DNA of 22,084 bases, from contig JALWLW010000027.1 in the NCBI GenBank assembly GCA_027081065.1, positions 1-22,084 of the forward strand, in the 5' to 3' direction. Under the pieces are notes generated by a model. It saw only the letters and a program-made list of their open reading frames with translations, had not been told where the DNA came from and did no database searches. Positions 1 through 7,402 of the stretch are shown here, one piece after another. The stretch comes from Campylobacteraceae bacterium (GTDB taxonomy: Bacteria; Campylobacterota; Campylobacteria; Campylobacterales; Sulfurovaceae). A program made the position numbers and the translations under genes. Each line of letters starts with the position of its first letter. The first letter of the stretch is position 1.

Positions 1-305
1 ATATAAATATTTTTATTAAATCTTAATATAATAATATCAATTTTTTTATCAAATGAAGAATTAAAATCATTATAAATATAATTTTTTAATTCTTCAAGTA
101 TACTACTCTTCCCACTCCCATTCTTCCCAACAATAGCCGTAATATTAATATTTTTACCAAAAAAGTTATCTATATAGTCATCATTCTCTTTAATGGTCAA
201 TTCATTTTGTTCTTCATTATAATCACACTCAAATCTAGGCGAAAAATTAAACCCCTGCTTATGAATGTTTTTATAATTTTCAACCCATAAATAAACCAGT
301 TCCAT
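1..305 (-). CDS. AAA/SMC-like ATPase, N-terminal part (cut by window edge)
   Basis: The gene reads leftward and runs off position 1, so only about 101 N-terminal residues are visible. It begins MELVYLWVENYKNI, a beta-strand start typical of ATPases of the RecF/SMC/OLD-like type, followed by an acidic insert. A full Walker A motif, IVGKNGSGKSS, is encoded near positions 105-135. The ATG (303-305) overlaps the TAA stop of the upstream AlbA_2-domain gene as TAATG, so the two are almost certainly translated together. The Walker B, signature and any nuclease (TOPRIM) or effector domain lie outside the window, so the biological role cannot be fixed. ATPases of this build often belong to defence or DNA-transaction modules, but that is inference. 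I am confident of the ATPase fold, not of the function. Confidence 0.82.
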   Translation of the reverse strand, partial: MELVYLWVENYKNIHKQGFNFSPRFECDYNEEQNELTIKENDDYIDNFFGKNINITAIVGKNGSGKSSILEELKNYIYNDFNSSFDKKIDIIILRFNKNIY

Positions 306-1714
306 TAGCTTTTCCCCAACATATAATAAGTACTACGCCCACTACCCAACCGAATAATAAGCCCTTTTTCAACCATCTCTTTTAAAATTCGTCTAGCTCT
401 TGCCTCTTTTAATGCAAGTAGAGACTCTACCTCTTTAGATGTTATTTGGGAATGCTTCTGAATATAGTCTAAAATTATTTCTTCATTATCCGATACTTTT
501 CCGATACTTTCCGATACTTTTCCGATACTTTCCGACGGTTTTTCGGCACTATTCGGCACTATTCGGTCATAATCGGTCGTTTCCGATACTTTAGGTCGAT
601 AGAAAACAGCCTCAACAAACGACCCTTTTTCAATTAACTCAAACTTAATCCCATTTTCAAAGCAACTTTTTCTGACTTTCTCTACCCCACTTCCCCAACT
701 CTCTATAAAATTTAACTCTTTAAAAAGATTGGCTACTACTTTGTTTCTAAGCTCACTTCTACCATTGCTAATCTCATCTATGGTTAAACCATTTACAAAG
801 CTACCGACTGATATTATCTCAACTATATCATCATATATTGCTATTTTTATGTCAGAATTTCTAGTGTAATCCCTATGAATAATAGCATTTAAAACAATCT
901 CTCTAAGAGCCAAAAGAGGAATCTCATACTTTTCAACTCTTCTTAAACCCTCTATTTTGGCATTTAGATGTAGATGATTTTGTAAAAACTTGATAGACTC
1001 CTCTAAAATATCAAAGAGATTTCCTGTGAACTCTTTTTTGTCTATAAATGTTTCCATGCTTGTGCCTTTGAACCTAGCACATTTAATCATAACATTGTCA
1101 AGTTTTCCAAAAACAATAGACAAGGCATTAGTAGCCATAAGCGTACCATTGAGTTCTTTGATAAGCTTCATATTTTTTAGCTTCTGGGCATCACAACTCT
1201 TACCAATTTTTTTAAACTCTTGGTAGATGATATTTAAATCGAAAGTCTCTAAAGCATACTCAAAGTTCTCCTCTTCATCAAAACTAATATTGCGTCTCTG
1301 TCTCTCCAACTCCACAATATTATCAAAACTAGCTTTTCTATTAGTAGCTCCAACTCTAATGTATGTACCGTTGTTTTTACCCTCTTTTTTTAGATAATAA
1401 GGCAGTAAATTTCCTCTAAAAACCTCTATGACTAAAAGCAGTTTTCCATCTACATTAAGGGTATAGATTTCAGGTAAAATATTGGGGTAACAGCTGTCAA
1501 AAATCAGCGAAGATAGTTTGTCTTGAAGCTCAAATATATTTTCATCGGAAACACCAACTACTTCTCTGTTGTCACTAACTCCAACAATAAGCTTTCCACC
1601 AGAGGTATTTGAAAAAGAGATAATGGTTTTGACAATGCTGTCATTTTTAGGGAGTTGCTCTTTGAACTCTACTCTTTTGTTTTCACCTTGGGTTATGAGT
1701 TTTTCTATGGTCAA
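305..1714 (-). CDS. AlbA_2 (Schlafen-type) / GHKL-like ATPase domain regulator with C-terminal winged helix
   Basis: A 469-residue protein with three visible parts. Residues ~1-130 match the AlbA_2 (Schlafen AAA_4/DUF-type) domain, with VEFKE at 15-19 and SNTSGGKLIVGV near 35-46. Residues ~255-365 look like the HATPase_c_4 domain usual in this family (ALREIVLNAIIHRDY as an N-box, then WGSGVEKV). Residues ~409-469 form a winged helix-turn-helix. A repetitive linker (residues ~375-408) separates the last two. The start codon is TTG at 1712-1714, supported by AAGGAG at 1721-1726 with a six-base spacer; there is no better ATG. Proteins of this build are usually called putative transcriptional regulators or ATP-dependent helicase-like proteins, and many sit next to mobile or defence genes. 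Here it overlaps the start of an ATPase gene, which suggests a two-gene unit. No nuclease motif is visible. Confidence 0.85.
   Translation of the reverse strand: MTIEKLITQGENKRVEFKEQLPKNDSIVKTIISFSNTSGGKLIVGVSDNREVVGVSDENIFELQDKLSSLIFDSCYPNILPEIYTLNVDGKLLLVIEVFRGNLLPYYLKKEGKNNGTYIRVGATNRKASFDNIVELERQRRNISFDEEENFEYALETFDLNIIYQEFKKIGKSCDAQKLKNMKLIKELNGTLMATNALSIVFGKLDNVMIKCARFKGTSMETFIDKKEFTGNLFDILEESIKFLQNHLHLNAKIEGLRRVEKYEIPLLALREIVLNAIIHRDYTRNSDIKIAIYDDIVEIISVGSFVNGLTIDEISNGRSELRNKVVANLFKELNFIESWGSGVEKVRKSCFENGIKFELIEKGSFVEAVFYRPKVSETTDYDRIVPNSAEKPSESIGKVSESIGKVSDNEEIILDYIQKHSQITSKEVESLLALKEARARRILKEMVEKGLIIRLGSGRSTYYMLGKS
490..592. repeat. 10/11-nt tandem repeat array inside the AlbA_2-protein gene
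   Basis: On the plus strand, CCGATACTTTT and CCGATACTTT alternate four times (490-531); after a diverged unit come 10-nt units TCGGCACTAT (543-552 and 553-562), TCGGTCATAA, TCGGTCGTTT and CCGATACTTT (583-592). The 21-nt double unit keeps frame and encodes the heptapeptide SESIGKV twice. A gain or loss of one 10- or 11-nt unit would shift frame ahead of the winged helix. Confidence 0.85.
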
Positions 1715-1740
1715 AGATTGCTCCTTTTTTTCTTAAAGGT

Positions 1741-1746
1741 ATTATA
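1741..1746 (-). promoter_or_regulatory. -10 box of the AlbA_2/ATPase pair
   Basis: The minus strand reads TATAAT here. Transcription would start near 1734 and give a leader of about 20 bases carrying the AAGGAG ribosome binding site (1721-1726) and the TTG start. No convincing -35 element is seen. Confidence 0.55.
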
Positions 1747-1777
1747 TCAAAATCAGCGTTAAGCATTTAGAGACAGA

Positions 1778-3124
1778 TTATCTCCGAACTCCACGCTTAC
1801 TAGCAATAATAAAATGATAGACCATCGTAGCAATGAAAACGCGTAAGAGTAAACAGGAGAGTTCTATGCCTTGGCAGTAGTTGTTTGTTCCTCGTATAAT
1901 TTGTATGGGGTTGATGACTTTTGCAAAATCACTAATAAATTGACCTCCATAGAGTATGATACCTACCACAATAAAAGAGAGTGTTGTTTGTGCCAGTACC
2001 CAAACAAAATCTTCAGATTGACTGTATTTGGTTAGTTTTCTTAAAATGGAAATACCAATAACTAATGCAGTTAGAAGTGCTAGTGAAAGGAGTAAAAAAG
2101 TATAGGGATGATTGTTTTTTAAACCCACAAAAAGAGACCCAGCAAAGAGAATCCAGTAAAGAGGTAAAAAAATGTTTTGTCCAAAGTTAGAAGCAATTTT
2201 TGAAAAACCAAAAACCAGTTTGTCTCCTAAATTTGGTTTATTGAACCAATGGTAGACTTTTTTTAAAAACGATGCATCACTTTTTGGGAACAGCTCTTTT
2301 TGGTAAGAACGCATCTCTTGGGCATAGTAGTAATTGGCAGAAATATAGTCATTACCATTGTCAAAAAAGTGTTTGATGTAGGCGAAGGTTTCTCTTTCGG
2401 CTTCTTTAATTTTATTGTCTGAGAAAAATGGGTTTTGAATGGCAATTCCATGTAAGTTAAGATAATGAAATCTATTTTGAACAAAATAGGCATGATTGAG
2501 TCTAGAGTATTTAAATGAGATTTTTTTAGCATGGCAAGAGAAGAATGTAATACGATATTTGGAGCTTACTAAAGAGAAACAAGCCTCTTGTTCAAAGTGT
2601 GTTTTATGAAACACCGTACGTGCATAGAACACTGATTCATCAAAGAGTACTTGTTGTTCAAAACGTGTTTCATAAAAGAGAGCATCTTCTTTAAATTCAA
2701 CTTTTTTAAAACAAGACTTTTTTAAAAAGTGACTCTCTTTAAAATTAACACCTTGGTAAAAAACAACATTTGAAAAGTCTATTTCTTCTTTAAAATAGAT
2801 ATTTTTAAAATTGGTTTTACCCACAAACTTGGCTTTATGAAAGGAGACTTCATGGTTAAAAGAGAGTGTTTCGTAGGCTTCCCAAAAGCTAAAAGCACTG
2901 TTAATTGTTTGAGGAATGGCTTCAAAATTGGGAAAGACAAAATAAGAAAAGTCTAGGGTATTGGTCTGTTCTAAGGAGGCTTTTTTAAGTTCACGTAGAT
3001 TTTCCCAAAAGACAGTAACCTGAACGCCTTTCCAGTTTTGAACTTCGTCTATGATCTCTTCTGTGGAGGCATCTTTAAAGTTGTCACCATAGAGTTTTGC
3101 TTTGACTTCTGGCTTAAAATTCAT
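1778..3124 (-). CDS. Phe-centred pentapeptide-repeat protein with C-terminal membrane domain
   Basis: A 448-residue protein. Residues ~58-225 carry five-residue periodic repeats whose centre position is mostly Phe (for example KAKFVGKTNFKNIYFKEEID), the pattern of a right-handed quadrilateral beta helix, although more degenerate than the usual A(D/N)LXX. After a helical linker (~240-280, with ERETFAYIKHFFDNGNDY) come about four hydrophobic segments, near residues 318-335, 341-361, 374-394 and 422-441, ending in a basic tail (SKRGVRR). The last two segments flank a loop in a way that resembles an ion-channel-type domain, but no selectivity filter is evident. It is the last gene of the cdsA-dxr operon, and its ATG overlaps the preceding stop as ATGA. 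Membrane-anchored pentapeptide proteins are known in Campylobacterota; their function is not established. Confidence 0.82.
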   Translation of the reverse strand: MNFKPEVKAKLYGDNFKDASTEEIIDEVQNWKGVQVTVFWENLRELKKASLEQTNTLDFSYFVFPNFEAIPQTINSAFSFWEAYETLSFNHEVSFHKAKFVGKTNFKNIYFKEEIDFSNVVFYQGVNFKESHFLKKSCFKKVEFKEDALFYETRFEQQVLFDESVFYARTVFHKTHFEQEACFSLVSSKYRITFFSCHAKKISFKYSRLNHAYFVQNRFHYLNLHGIAIQNPFFSDNKIKEAERETFAYIKHFFDNGNDYISANYYYAQEMRSYQKELFPKSDASFLKKVYHWFNKPNLGDKLVFGFSKIASNFGQNIFLPLYWILFAGSLFVGLKNNHPYTFLLLSLALLTALVIGISILRKLTKYSQSEDFVWVLAQTTLSFIVVGIILYGGQFISDFAKVINPIQIIRGTNNYCQGIELSCLLLRVFIATMVYHFIIASKRGVRR

Positions 3125-3663
3125 GACTTCTTCTTGTCTAAAACCAATGTTTCAATCAACTCCCACTTCCCATAACCCGAATCAGCATTAAGATGTCCAG
3201 CATTTTGAATGACGGTATATTTTGCCCCAATGGCTTTTGCCATCTTTTGGGCTTCATCAGTCTTTATCCAAGGGTCAGTGTCAGAGACAATAAGGTGTAC
3301 CTTTTTCGCATAAATGTTGTGAGGTATAGCACAAGGAAAAAAAGTTTTAATGGTAGGTTCAGTCGTACTTAGGCTTGGAGGGGCAACCATGAAGAGTCGT
3401 TCGACTTCTACTAACTCCTCTTCACAAAGCCAAAACCATAAGGTATTGGCCAAAGAGTGACAAACAACGGTGTGGGGTTTGAACTCTTCTAAGAGTTTTT
3501 TGACTTGTTTAACCCATCTGTTTTTTGAGGGAAAGTGACAATTGTCCAAAAGAGGAAATGAAACTGTTCCGTAGTTTTTGGCTATTTCTGAAGCCAGTTC
3601 ACTTTGCCAATGGGGATGGTCTGAACCACCCCAGCCATGTAAAATTAAAACCCTATTTGACAT
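3121..3663 (-). CDS. RBBP9/YdeN-type small alpha/beta hydrolase
   Basis: A 180-residue single-domain serine hydrolase of the RBBP9/YdeN family. It starts RVLILHGWGG (oxyanion-side loop), has its nucleophile Ser70 in the elbow VCHSLA, the acid Asp130 in SDTDPW, and the base His157 in AGHLNADSGYG; this last motif with its following GxW is a hallmark of the family. The nucleophile elbow has Cys and Ala where most hydrolases have Gly (G-x-S-x-G), which is also seen in family members. No signal peptide, so cytosolic. It overlaps dxr by 11 bases upstream and the pentapeptide-repeat gene by four bases downstream. The substrate is unknown, and the position in a lipid/isoprenoid operon is only suggestive. 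Confidence 0.88.
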   Translation of the reverse strand: MSNRVLILHGWGGSDHPHWQSELASEIAKNYGTVSFPLLDNCHFPSKNRWVKQVKKLLEEFKPHTVVCHSLANTLWFWLCEEELVEVERLFMVAPPSLSTTEPTIKTFFPCAIPHNIYAKKVHLIVSDTDPWIKTDEAQKMAKAIGAKYTVIQNAGHLNADSGYGKWELIETLVLDKKKS

Positions 3664-4726
3664 AAGCTCGTATCTCTTTATCTATTTGAATAATCTCTTC
3701 AATACTCTTAGCTTTGACATGTTCAAACATATGATAAGCATCTAAAACCATTTTGCCCATACCAAAGAAGTCACACTCATCTTTTTCAAACTTTTTAATG
3801 GCTTCTTCATTAGCAGCATTGACAATTACCCCTAAATGAGGATTCTCCAGTAAGTGTTGTTTAATTTCCCAAATAGGATAACGTTCTGCTGTAATGGGTA
3901 AAAATTCTATGCTACCCATTTCTAATAAATTTATAGGAGGTAAAATCTCTTCTTCTACTTCACCTCTTAGGGCAAAAGCAATAGGTAGTTTCATGTCAAC
4001 CCCTGCAAAGTGGGCTGTGGTTGAGCCATCTTTAAACTCTGCTAAAGCATGAATAATAGATTTTTTTTCAATAACAGCGTCAATATTACTTGTTCCAAAA
4101 AGCCATTTGGCTTCGAGGAGTTCAAAGAGTTTGTTAGTCATGGTGGCTGAGTCTATGGTGATTTTGGCTCCCATTGACCAGTTTGGGTGTTTAAGGGCTT
4201 GGCTAAAGGTAGCCTTTTGCATATCATTAATGTCCCAATCACGTAATGCTCCTCCACTTGCTGTCACGTAAAGTTTAGAGAACGGTCGTTCACCCATTAA
4301 GTACCAAAGACCAAAGTGTTCAGAGTCGATGGGAACTATTTTACTCATGTCAATAAATTCACCAGCAACTACCAAAGACTCTTTATTGGCTAAAGCAACT
4401 TTACGTCCAAGTTCAATGGCTTTGAGTGTTGGAGCTAAACCTGTATAGCCTACTAAAGCATTGACAATCAGAGGGCTATTGGTAAGATCGAGCAGTTCTA
4501 TGATGCCTTCTGCTCCACAAAAAACTTGTTTATGATTTACTTTGTGTTTGTCGCGTTCATTGGCAATGGCAACATATTTTGGATGATGCTCAGCAATCTG
4601 TTTGTTAAGAAGTTCAATACTTTTTCCAGCGACTAAGGCTTCAATTTGTATCTTGTAACGCTTGGCAATAACTAGGGTATTTACCCCAATAGAGCCAGTT
4701 GAGCCTAAGAGGACAATGCTTTGCAT
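3653..4726 (-). CDS. dxr: 1-deoxy-D-xylulose 5-phosphate reductoisomerase
   Basis: Converts 1-deoxy-D-xylulose 5-phosphate to 2-C-methyl-D-erythritol 4-phosphate with NADPH, the committed step of the non-mevalonate isoprenoid pathway; cytosolic. At 357 residues it is shorter than the E. coli enzyme (398) but close to the forms found in Campylobacterota. Visible motifs are the NADPH-binding GSTGSIG (8-14), ALANKESLV (111-119), metal ligands Asp134 and Glu136 in PIDSEHFG, SGGALRDW, the flexible-loop segment HPNWSMG, and MTNKLFE with the third metal ligand Glu202. The ATG overlaps the cdsA stop by one base (TAATG), so the two are coupled. The 3' end overlaps the hydrolase gene by 11 bases. Confidence 0.97.
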   Translation of the reverse strand: MQSIVLLGSTGSIGVNTLVIAKRYKIQIEALVAGKSIELLNKQIAEHHPKYVAIANERDKHKVNHKQVFCGAEGIIELLDLTNSPLIVNALVGYTGLAPTLKAIELGRKVALANKESLVVAGEFIDMSKIVPIDSEHFGLWYLMGERPFSKLYVTASGGALRDWDINDMQKATFSQALKHPNWSMGAKITIDSATMTNKLFELLEAKWLFGTSNIDAVIEKKSIIHALAEFKDGSTTAHFAGVDMKLPIAFALRGEVEEEILPPINLLEMGSIEFLPITAERYPIWEIKQHLLENPHLGVIVNAANEEAIKKFEKDECDFFGMGKMVLDAYHMFEHVKAKSIEEIIQIDKEIRAYVK

Positions 4727-5490
4727 TATAAAAAGGCTCTAAGGGAGATGAGCATGATAATCGCTCCAAATAAATACCCATCGAGTCGGTCAAGAACACC
4801 ACCGTGTCCAGGGAAAATATGCCCAGAGTCTTTGACTCCAGCTTCACGTTTAATGTAACTTTCAAAAAGGTCACCAAATACCGAGGTGGTAGCTGTTAAA
4901 AAAGAGACAACAAGGGCAATGAAAAAAGGCACAAGTTCCATGAAGTAACCTGCAATTGTACCAGCTACGGTAGCAAAGGCAATTCCACCAATGACTCCTT
5001 CGAGTGTCTTGTTAGGGGAGGTTGGAGAGAATTGTGTTTTTCCTACACTTTTTCCTACAAAAAATGCAGCTGTATCAGTAACAGCCACAATGATAAGTAA
5101 CCATAACATCCACTCAATGCCAAAGTCACGGTAGAGCATAAACATAAAAAGAAAACCACTTACAGGGTAGAGAAAAGGGATGAGGAGTTTTTTCTTGATA
5201 TGTTCTTGGGTGTAAGCCAGTTTTGCACCAAAGAAGATTGCCATTACAAAAAAAAGGTCATCAGGGTTAGGATAGAAATAAGTAACAATCCAAATAACAG
5301 TGGCATAGGTATAAGGAGACTTTCTTTGAATACCAAAAAGTTGGATGGCTTCATGGAAACCTACAAAGTAAAAAGCACCAAGGTAGAGCCACATCACAAA
5401 ATTATTGTCAATTAGACCAATCATTATGGTGGTTGCTAAAAGGGTGATACCTGTGACCCAACGTTCTGCATTGTTTATAATAAATTTCAT
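4726..5490 (-). CDS. cdsA: Phosphatidate cytidylyltransferase (CDP-diglyceride synthase)
   Basis: Makes CDP-diacylglycerol from phosphatidic acid and CTP, the branch point for membrane phospholipids. A 254-residue polytopic membrane protein with roughly seven to eight hydrophobic segments. The family signature is complete at residues 211-237: SYIKREAGVKDSGHIFPGHG followed by GVLDRLD, with the Lys-Asp and Asp-Arg-x-Asp metal/substrate residues. Asp139 and the downstream GKS-x-GKTQFSP-x-SPNKTLEG stretch (146-165) are also typical. It is the first gene of the operon cdsA-dxr-hydrolase-pentapeptide protein, an arrangement of cdsA next to dxr that is common in bacteria. No strong Shine-Dalgarno is seen before the ATG. 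Confidence 0.97.
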   Translation of the reverse strand: MKFIINNAERWVTGITLLATTIMIGLIDNNFVMWLYLGAFYFVGFHEAIQLFGIQRKSPYTYATVIWIVTYFYPNPDDLFFVMAIFFGAKLAYTQEHIKKKLLIPFLYPVSGFLFMFMLYRDFGIEWMLWLLIIVAVTDTAAFFVGKSVGKTQFSPTSPNKTLEGVIGGIAFATVAGTIAGYFMELVPFFIALVVSFLTATTSVFGDLFESYIKREAGVKDSGHIFPGHGGVLDRLDGYLFGAIIMLISLRAFL

Positions 5491-5520
5491 CTTTCAACCC
5501 TTTTATAATATATAGTTTTT

Positions 5521-5526
5521 ATTATA
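5521..5526 (-). promoter_or_regulatory. -10 box of the cdsA-dxr operon
   Basis: TATAAT on the minus strand, 30 bases ahead of the cdsA ATG, in an otherwise AT-rich stretch. It predicts a start near 5514 and a leader of about 24 bases. Confidence 0.5.
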
Positions 5527-5567
5527 TCATTTAAGGGCTTTTATGTTAATGGTTGGAGAGAGTGAAA

Positions 5568-6923
5568 CTACTCTCGTATTTCAATTCCTTCTTTTCTTAC
5601 ACGAATGGTTTGGTATTTGTCATATTCTACGTTTGAGCCTTCTTTAATTTTGACAAAACGGCGTTTACAATAGTCTACATCATAGTCACCAGCTTGGGTA
5701 AGTGAAAAGTCAACACAGAGTTTAGCAGCTTTTTCGATGACACTATGGGGTAAGTTTTGTTTGTCAGTTTTGATGATGAGGTGAGAAGAGGGAATGTCTC
5801 TAATATGCATCCATAAGTCATTAGATTTGGCAATTTTTAGTAGGGCTTGATTCTCTTTAGAGTTTCTTCCAATAAGCACTTTGTAATCATCTATCCAAAA
5901 GAGTTCACACTCTTTGATTTTCTCTTTTTTACGTTGTACTTTTGCTTTTTTTGGAACTAAAAGTTCCAGTTCAGATGAGTCTTTTGCTTGTTCTATGGCA
6001 TGGCTCATGTTTTTGTAAAAGTCACGCTTTGTTCTAAGGTTTTCCTCTTCGATGTGAATGTTTTTACTTTTTGATTTTGCCCGTTTGGCTTGGTTGAAAA
6101 AATATTCACTCATACGGTTTGGTACAATACCTTTAGGTAATTTGATACTGATTTCATTGCCTTCAAAATCATAAGTTTTAAGGGTTTTATCATAGGCTTT
6201 AATTTGGTAGAGGTTAGCTAAGATAATATTCCCATAGTTTTGGTATTTTTTTGTCTCTTTTTCTAACTCTTTGACATTAGGGAGTTTGTCTAAAAGTTTT
6301 TGAAGTTTTTCTTGTTTCTTCTTGACAGATAAAAGTTTTTGTTTTTTGAGATTTTGAACTTGTTTAGCTTCAAATTCAAGGTATTTTTGCTTTAAATAAT
6401 TTTCAATCTCTTCTATGTGATAAACTTCTTCTTTTCGTTCAAAAGGAGGAATGTCTAAGAGCTCAACTCCTGGACGAATAACCCTAAAAGATGAATTGGC
6501 ATCAATATGACGCAATGCCTCTATGGTAACACCATTGTCATCGATTAATATGGCATTGGTATGTCGTCCTGTAAACTCAAATTGTAAAGTAATTTTTTGC
6601 TCTTTATAGGCAGATTTAGGAGCGAGAGTAAAGCGTAAAATTCGGTCATTATTGGGTACTTCAATATTTAAAATGGTTGAAGAGCAAACTAGGGCGTGTA
6701 GTAAGTTATCAAAAGGAGCATTAAAACTTTGCAAGGGACGTACAGAATTTTTTTTGTAAATAAAACTATTTCCTCTACTCATATTAAAAAAATAGGTATG
6801 CTCTTTAGTAAAGGAGAGTTCGATAGTATTGTTTTCAATACGTCTCGCACGAGAAATAAAGTTAAAATTTGAGAGGTGTTCTTTGATTGCTTTGAGTTCG
6901 AAATATTGAATGATATGCTCCAT
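5568..6923 (-). CDS. rqcH: RqcH/NFACT-family ribosome quality control protein
   Basis: A 451-residue NFACT protein (older name: fibronectin/fibrinogen-binding protein). The order is NFACT-N (about 1-170), a Lys/Glu-rich coiled coil (about 185-300, broken by a short helical insertion), and NFACT-R (about 335-450, with FWIDDYKVLIGRNSKEN and DLWMHIRDIPSSH). The Asp-Arg pair needed for tRNA(Ala) engagement in characterised RqcH appears to be Asp93-Arg94 in NNDRILRF. In the family this protein binds split 50S subunits with stuck peptidyl-tRNA and adds C-terminal alanine tails that mark the chain for degradation; that is carried over from homologues. It is shorter than B. subtilis RqcH (about 570), as usual for Campylobacterota. 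A perfect hairpin overlaps its start codon and no Shine-Dalgarno is obvious near the ATG. Confidence 0.9.
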   Translation of the reverse strand: MEHIIQYFELKAIKEHLSNFNFISRARRIENNTIELSFTKEHTYFFNMSRGNSFIYKKNSVRPLQSFNAPFDNLLHALVCSSTILNIEVPNNDRILRFTLAPKSAYKEQKITLQFEFTGRHTNAILIDDNGVTIEALRHIDANSSFRVIRPGVELLDIPPFERKEEVYHIEEIENYLKQKYLEFEAKQVQNLKKQKLLSVKKKQEKLQKLLDKLPNVKELEKETKKYQNYGNIILANLYQIKAYDKTLKTYDFEGNEISIKLPKGIVPNRMSEYFFNQAKRAKSKSKNIHIEEENLRTKRDFYKNMSHAIEQAKDSSELELLVPKKAKVQRKKEKIKECELFWIDDYKVLIGRNSKENQALLKIAKSNDLWMHIRDIPSSHLIIKTDKQNLPHSVIEKAAKLCVDFSLTQAGDYDVDYCKRRFVKIKEGSNVEYDKYQTIRVRKEGIEIRE

Positions 6924-6947
6924 TAGTTAAACTCAAAGTTTAACTAA
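6923..6947 (-). promoter_or_regulatory. Perfect 11-bp hairpin over the rqcH start codon
   Basis: Arms TTAGTTAAACT (6923-6933) and AGTTTAACTAA (6937-6947) pair perfectly around a three-base loop. In the minus-strand transcript the downstream arm ends on the A of the rqcH ATG. No U-tract follows, so it is not a standard terminator; it could mask the initiation region or mark an RNA-processing site. Confidence 0.5.
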
Positions 6948-6975
6948 AGTTACCTTTTGCTTTATTTTAAGCTTC

Positions 6976-7251
6976 TTAGGTGTTTTTATTAAAAGCTATG
7001 AGGTAACGTACACCTCTTGTTTTACGGATTTCTCTACTTACTCTTGCCTCACGAAATGATGAAATTGTTTTTTTGATTGTAGGTAATCGTGTTTCACGGC
7101 TTTTTCTTTGTTCTCTTGGTATACGAATTTCTCTTAAAACTGTTTGATCTTTTGTTAAAATATCCATATTTTGCTCAGCTGTTAAGTTATTGTGTGTTGT
7201 TGCCATAGAGAGAGTTGCTGTTAATGCTAATAATATAAGTGACTTTTTCAT
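6976..7251 (-). CDS. Small exported Arg-rich protein with duplicated R-E-x-R block
   Basis: A 91-residue protein I do not recognise. It has a classic signal peptide (MKKSLILLALTATLSMA, probable cleavage near residue 17) and a strongly basic mature part of about 73 residues. Residues 40-55 (REIRIPREQRKSRETR) and 67-82 (REARVSREIRKTRGVR) are clear copies of each other, each made of R-E-x-R steps every five residues. There are no cysteines. It has a good ribosome binding site, AAGGA at 7257-7261, and its own -10 box. Its gene ends 52 bases before rqcH on the same strand. The repeated acid/base pattern could form a salt-bridged helix or bind a polyanion in the periplasm or cell surface; this is only a guess. 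Confidence 0.75.
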   Translation of the reverse strand: MKKSLILLALTATLSMATTHNNLTAEQNMDILTKDQTVLREIRIPREQRKSRETRLPTIKKTISSFREARVSREIRKTRGVRYLIAFNKNT

Positions 7252-7301
7252 TTTTATCCTTAAAATTTAAATTAAATTATTTTTTTAAAAAAATATTAAT
7301 A

Positions 7302-7307
7302 ATTATA
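7302..7307 (-). promoter_or_regulatory. -10 box of the small Arg-rich protein gene
   Basis: TATAAT on the minus strand, predicting a start near 7295 and a leader of about 43 bases. The leader includes a T7A7 palindrome (7280-7293), which would be intrinsically bent DNA. This region is divergent with the leuC promoter. Confidence 0.5.
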
Positions 7308-7359
7308 GTTATTTTTACTTAAACTTTCTTAGTAAAAAATGGCTATAAACAACTTTCGC

Positions 7360-7365
7360 TATAAT
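7360..7365 (+). promoter_or_regulatory. -10 box of leuC
   Basis: TATAAT preceded by GC, predicting a start near 7372 and a leader of about 31 bases with AAGGA (7391-7395) eight bases before the ATG. No leader peptide or attenuator hairpin is visible. Confidence 0.55.
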
Positions 7366-7402
7366 TCGCCTAATTATTTATACCTATATTAAGGAACAAA
7401 CA

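Noticed and set aside
990..1226. Plus-strand ORFs opposite well-supported genes (for example here, 13276-13476 and 14655-14912)
   Set aside because: They are shadows of clearly conserved minus-strand genes and have no ribosome binding site or recognisable domain.
5558..5575. GAGAGT/ACTCTC hairpin at the rqcH stop as a terminator
   Set aside because: Only six base pairs and no U-tract downstream on the minus strand.
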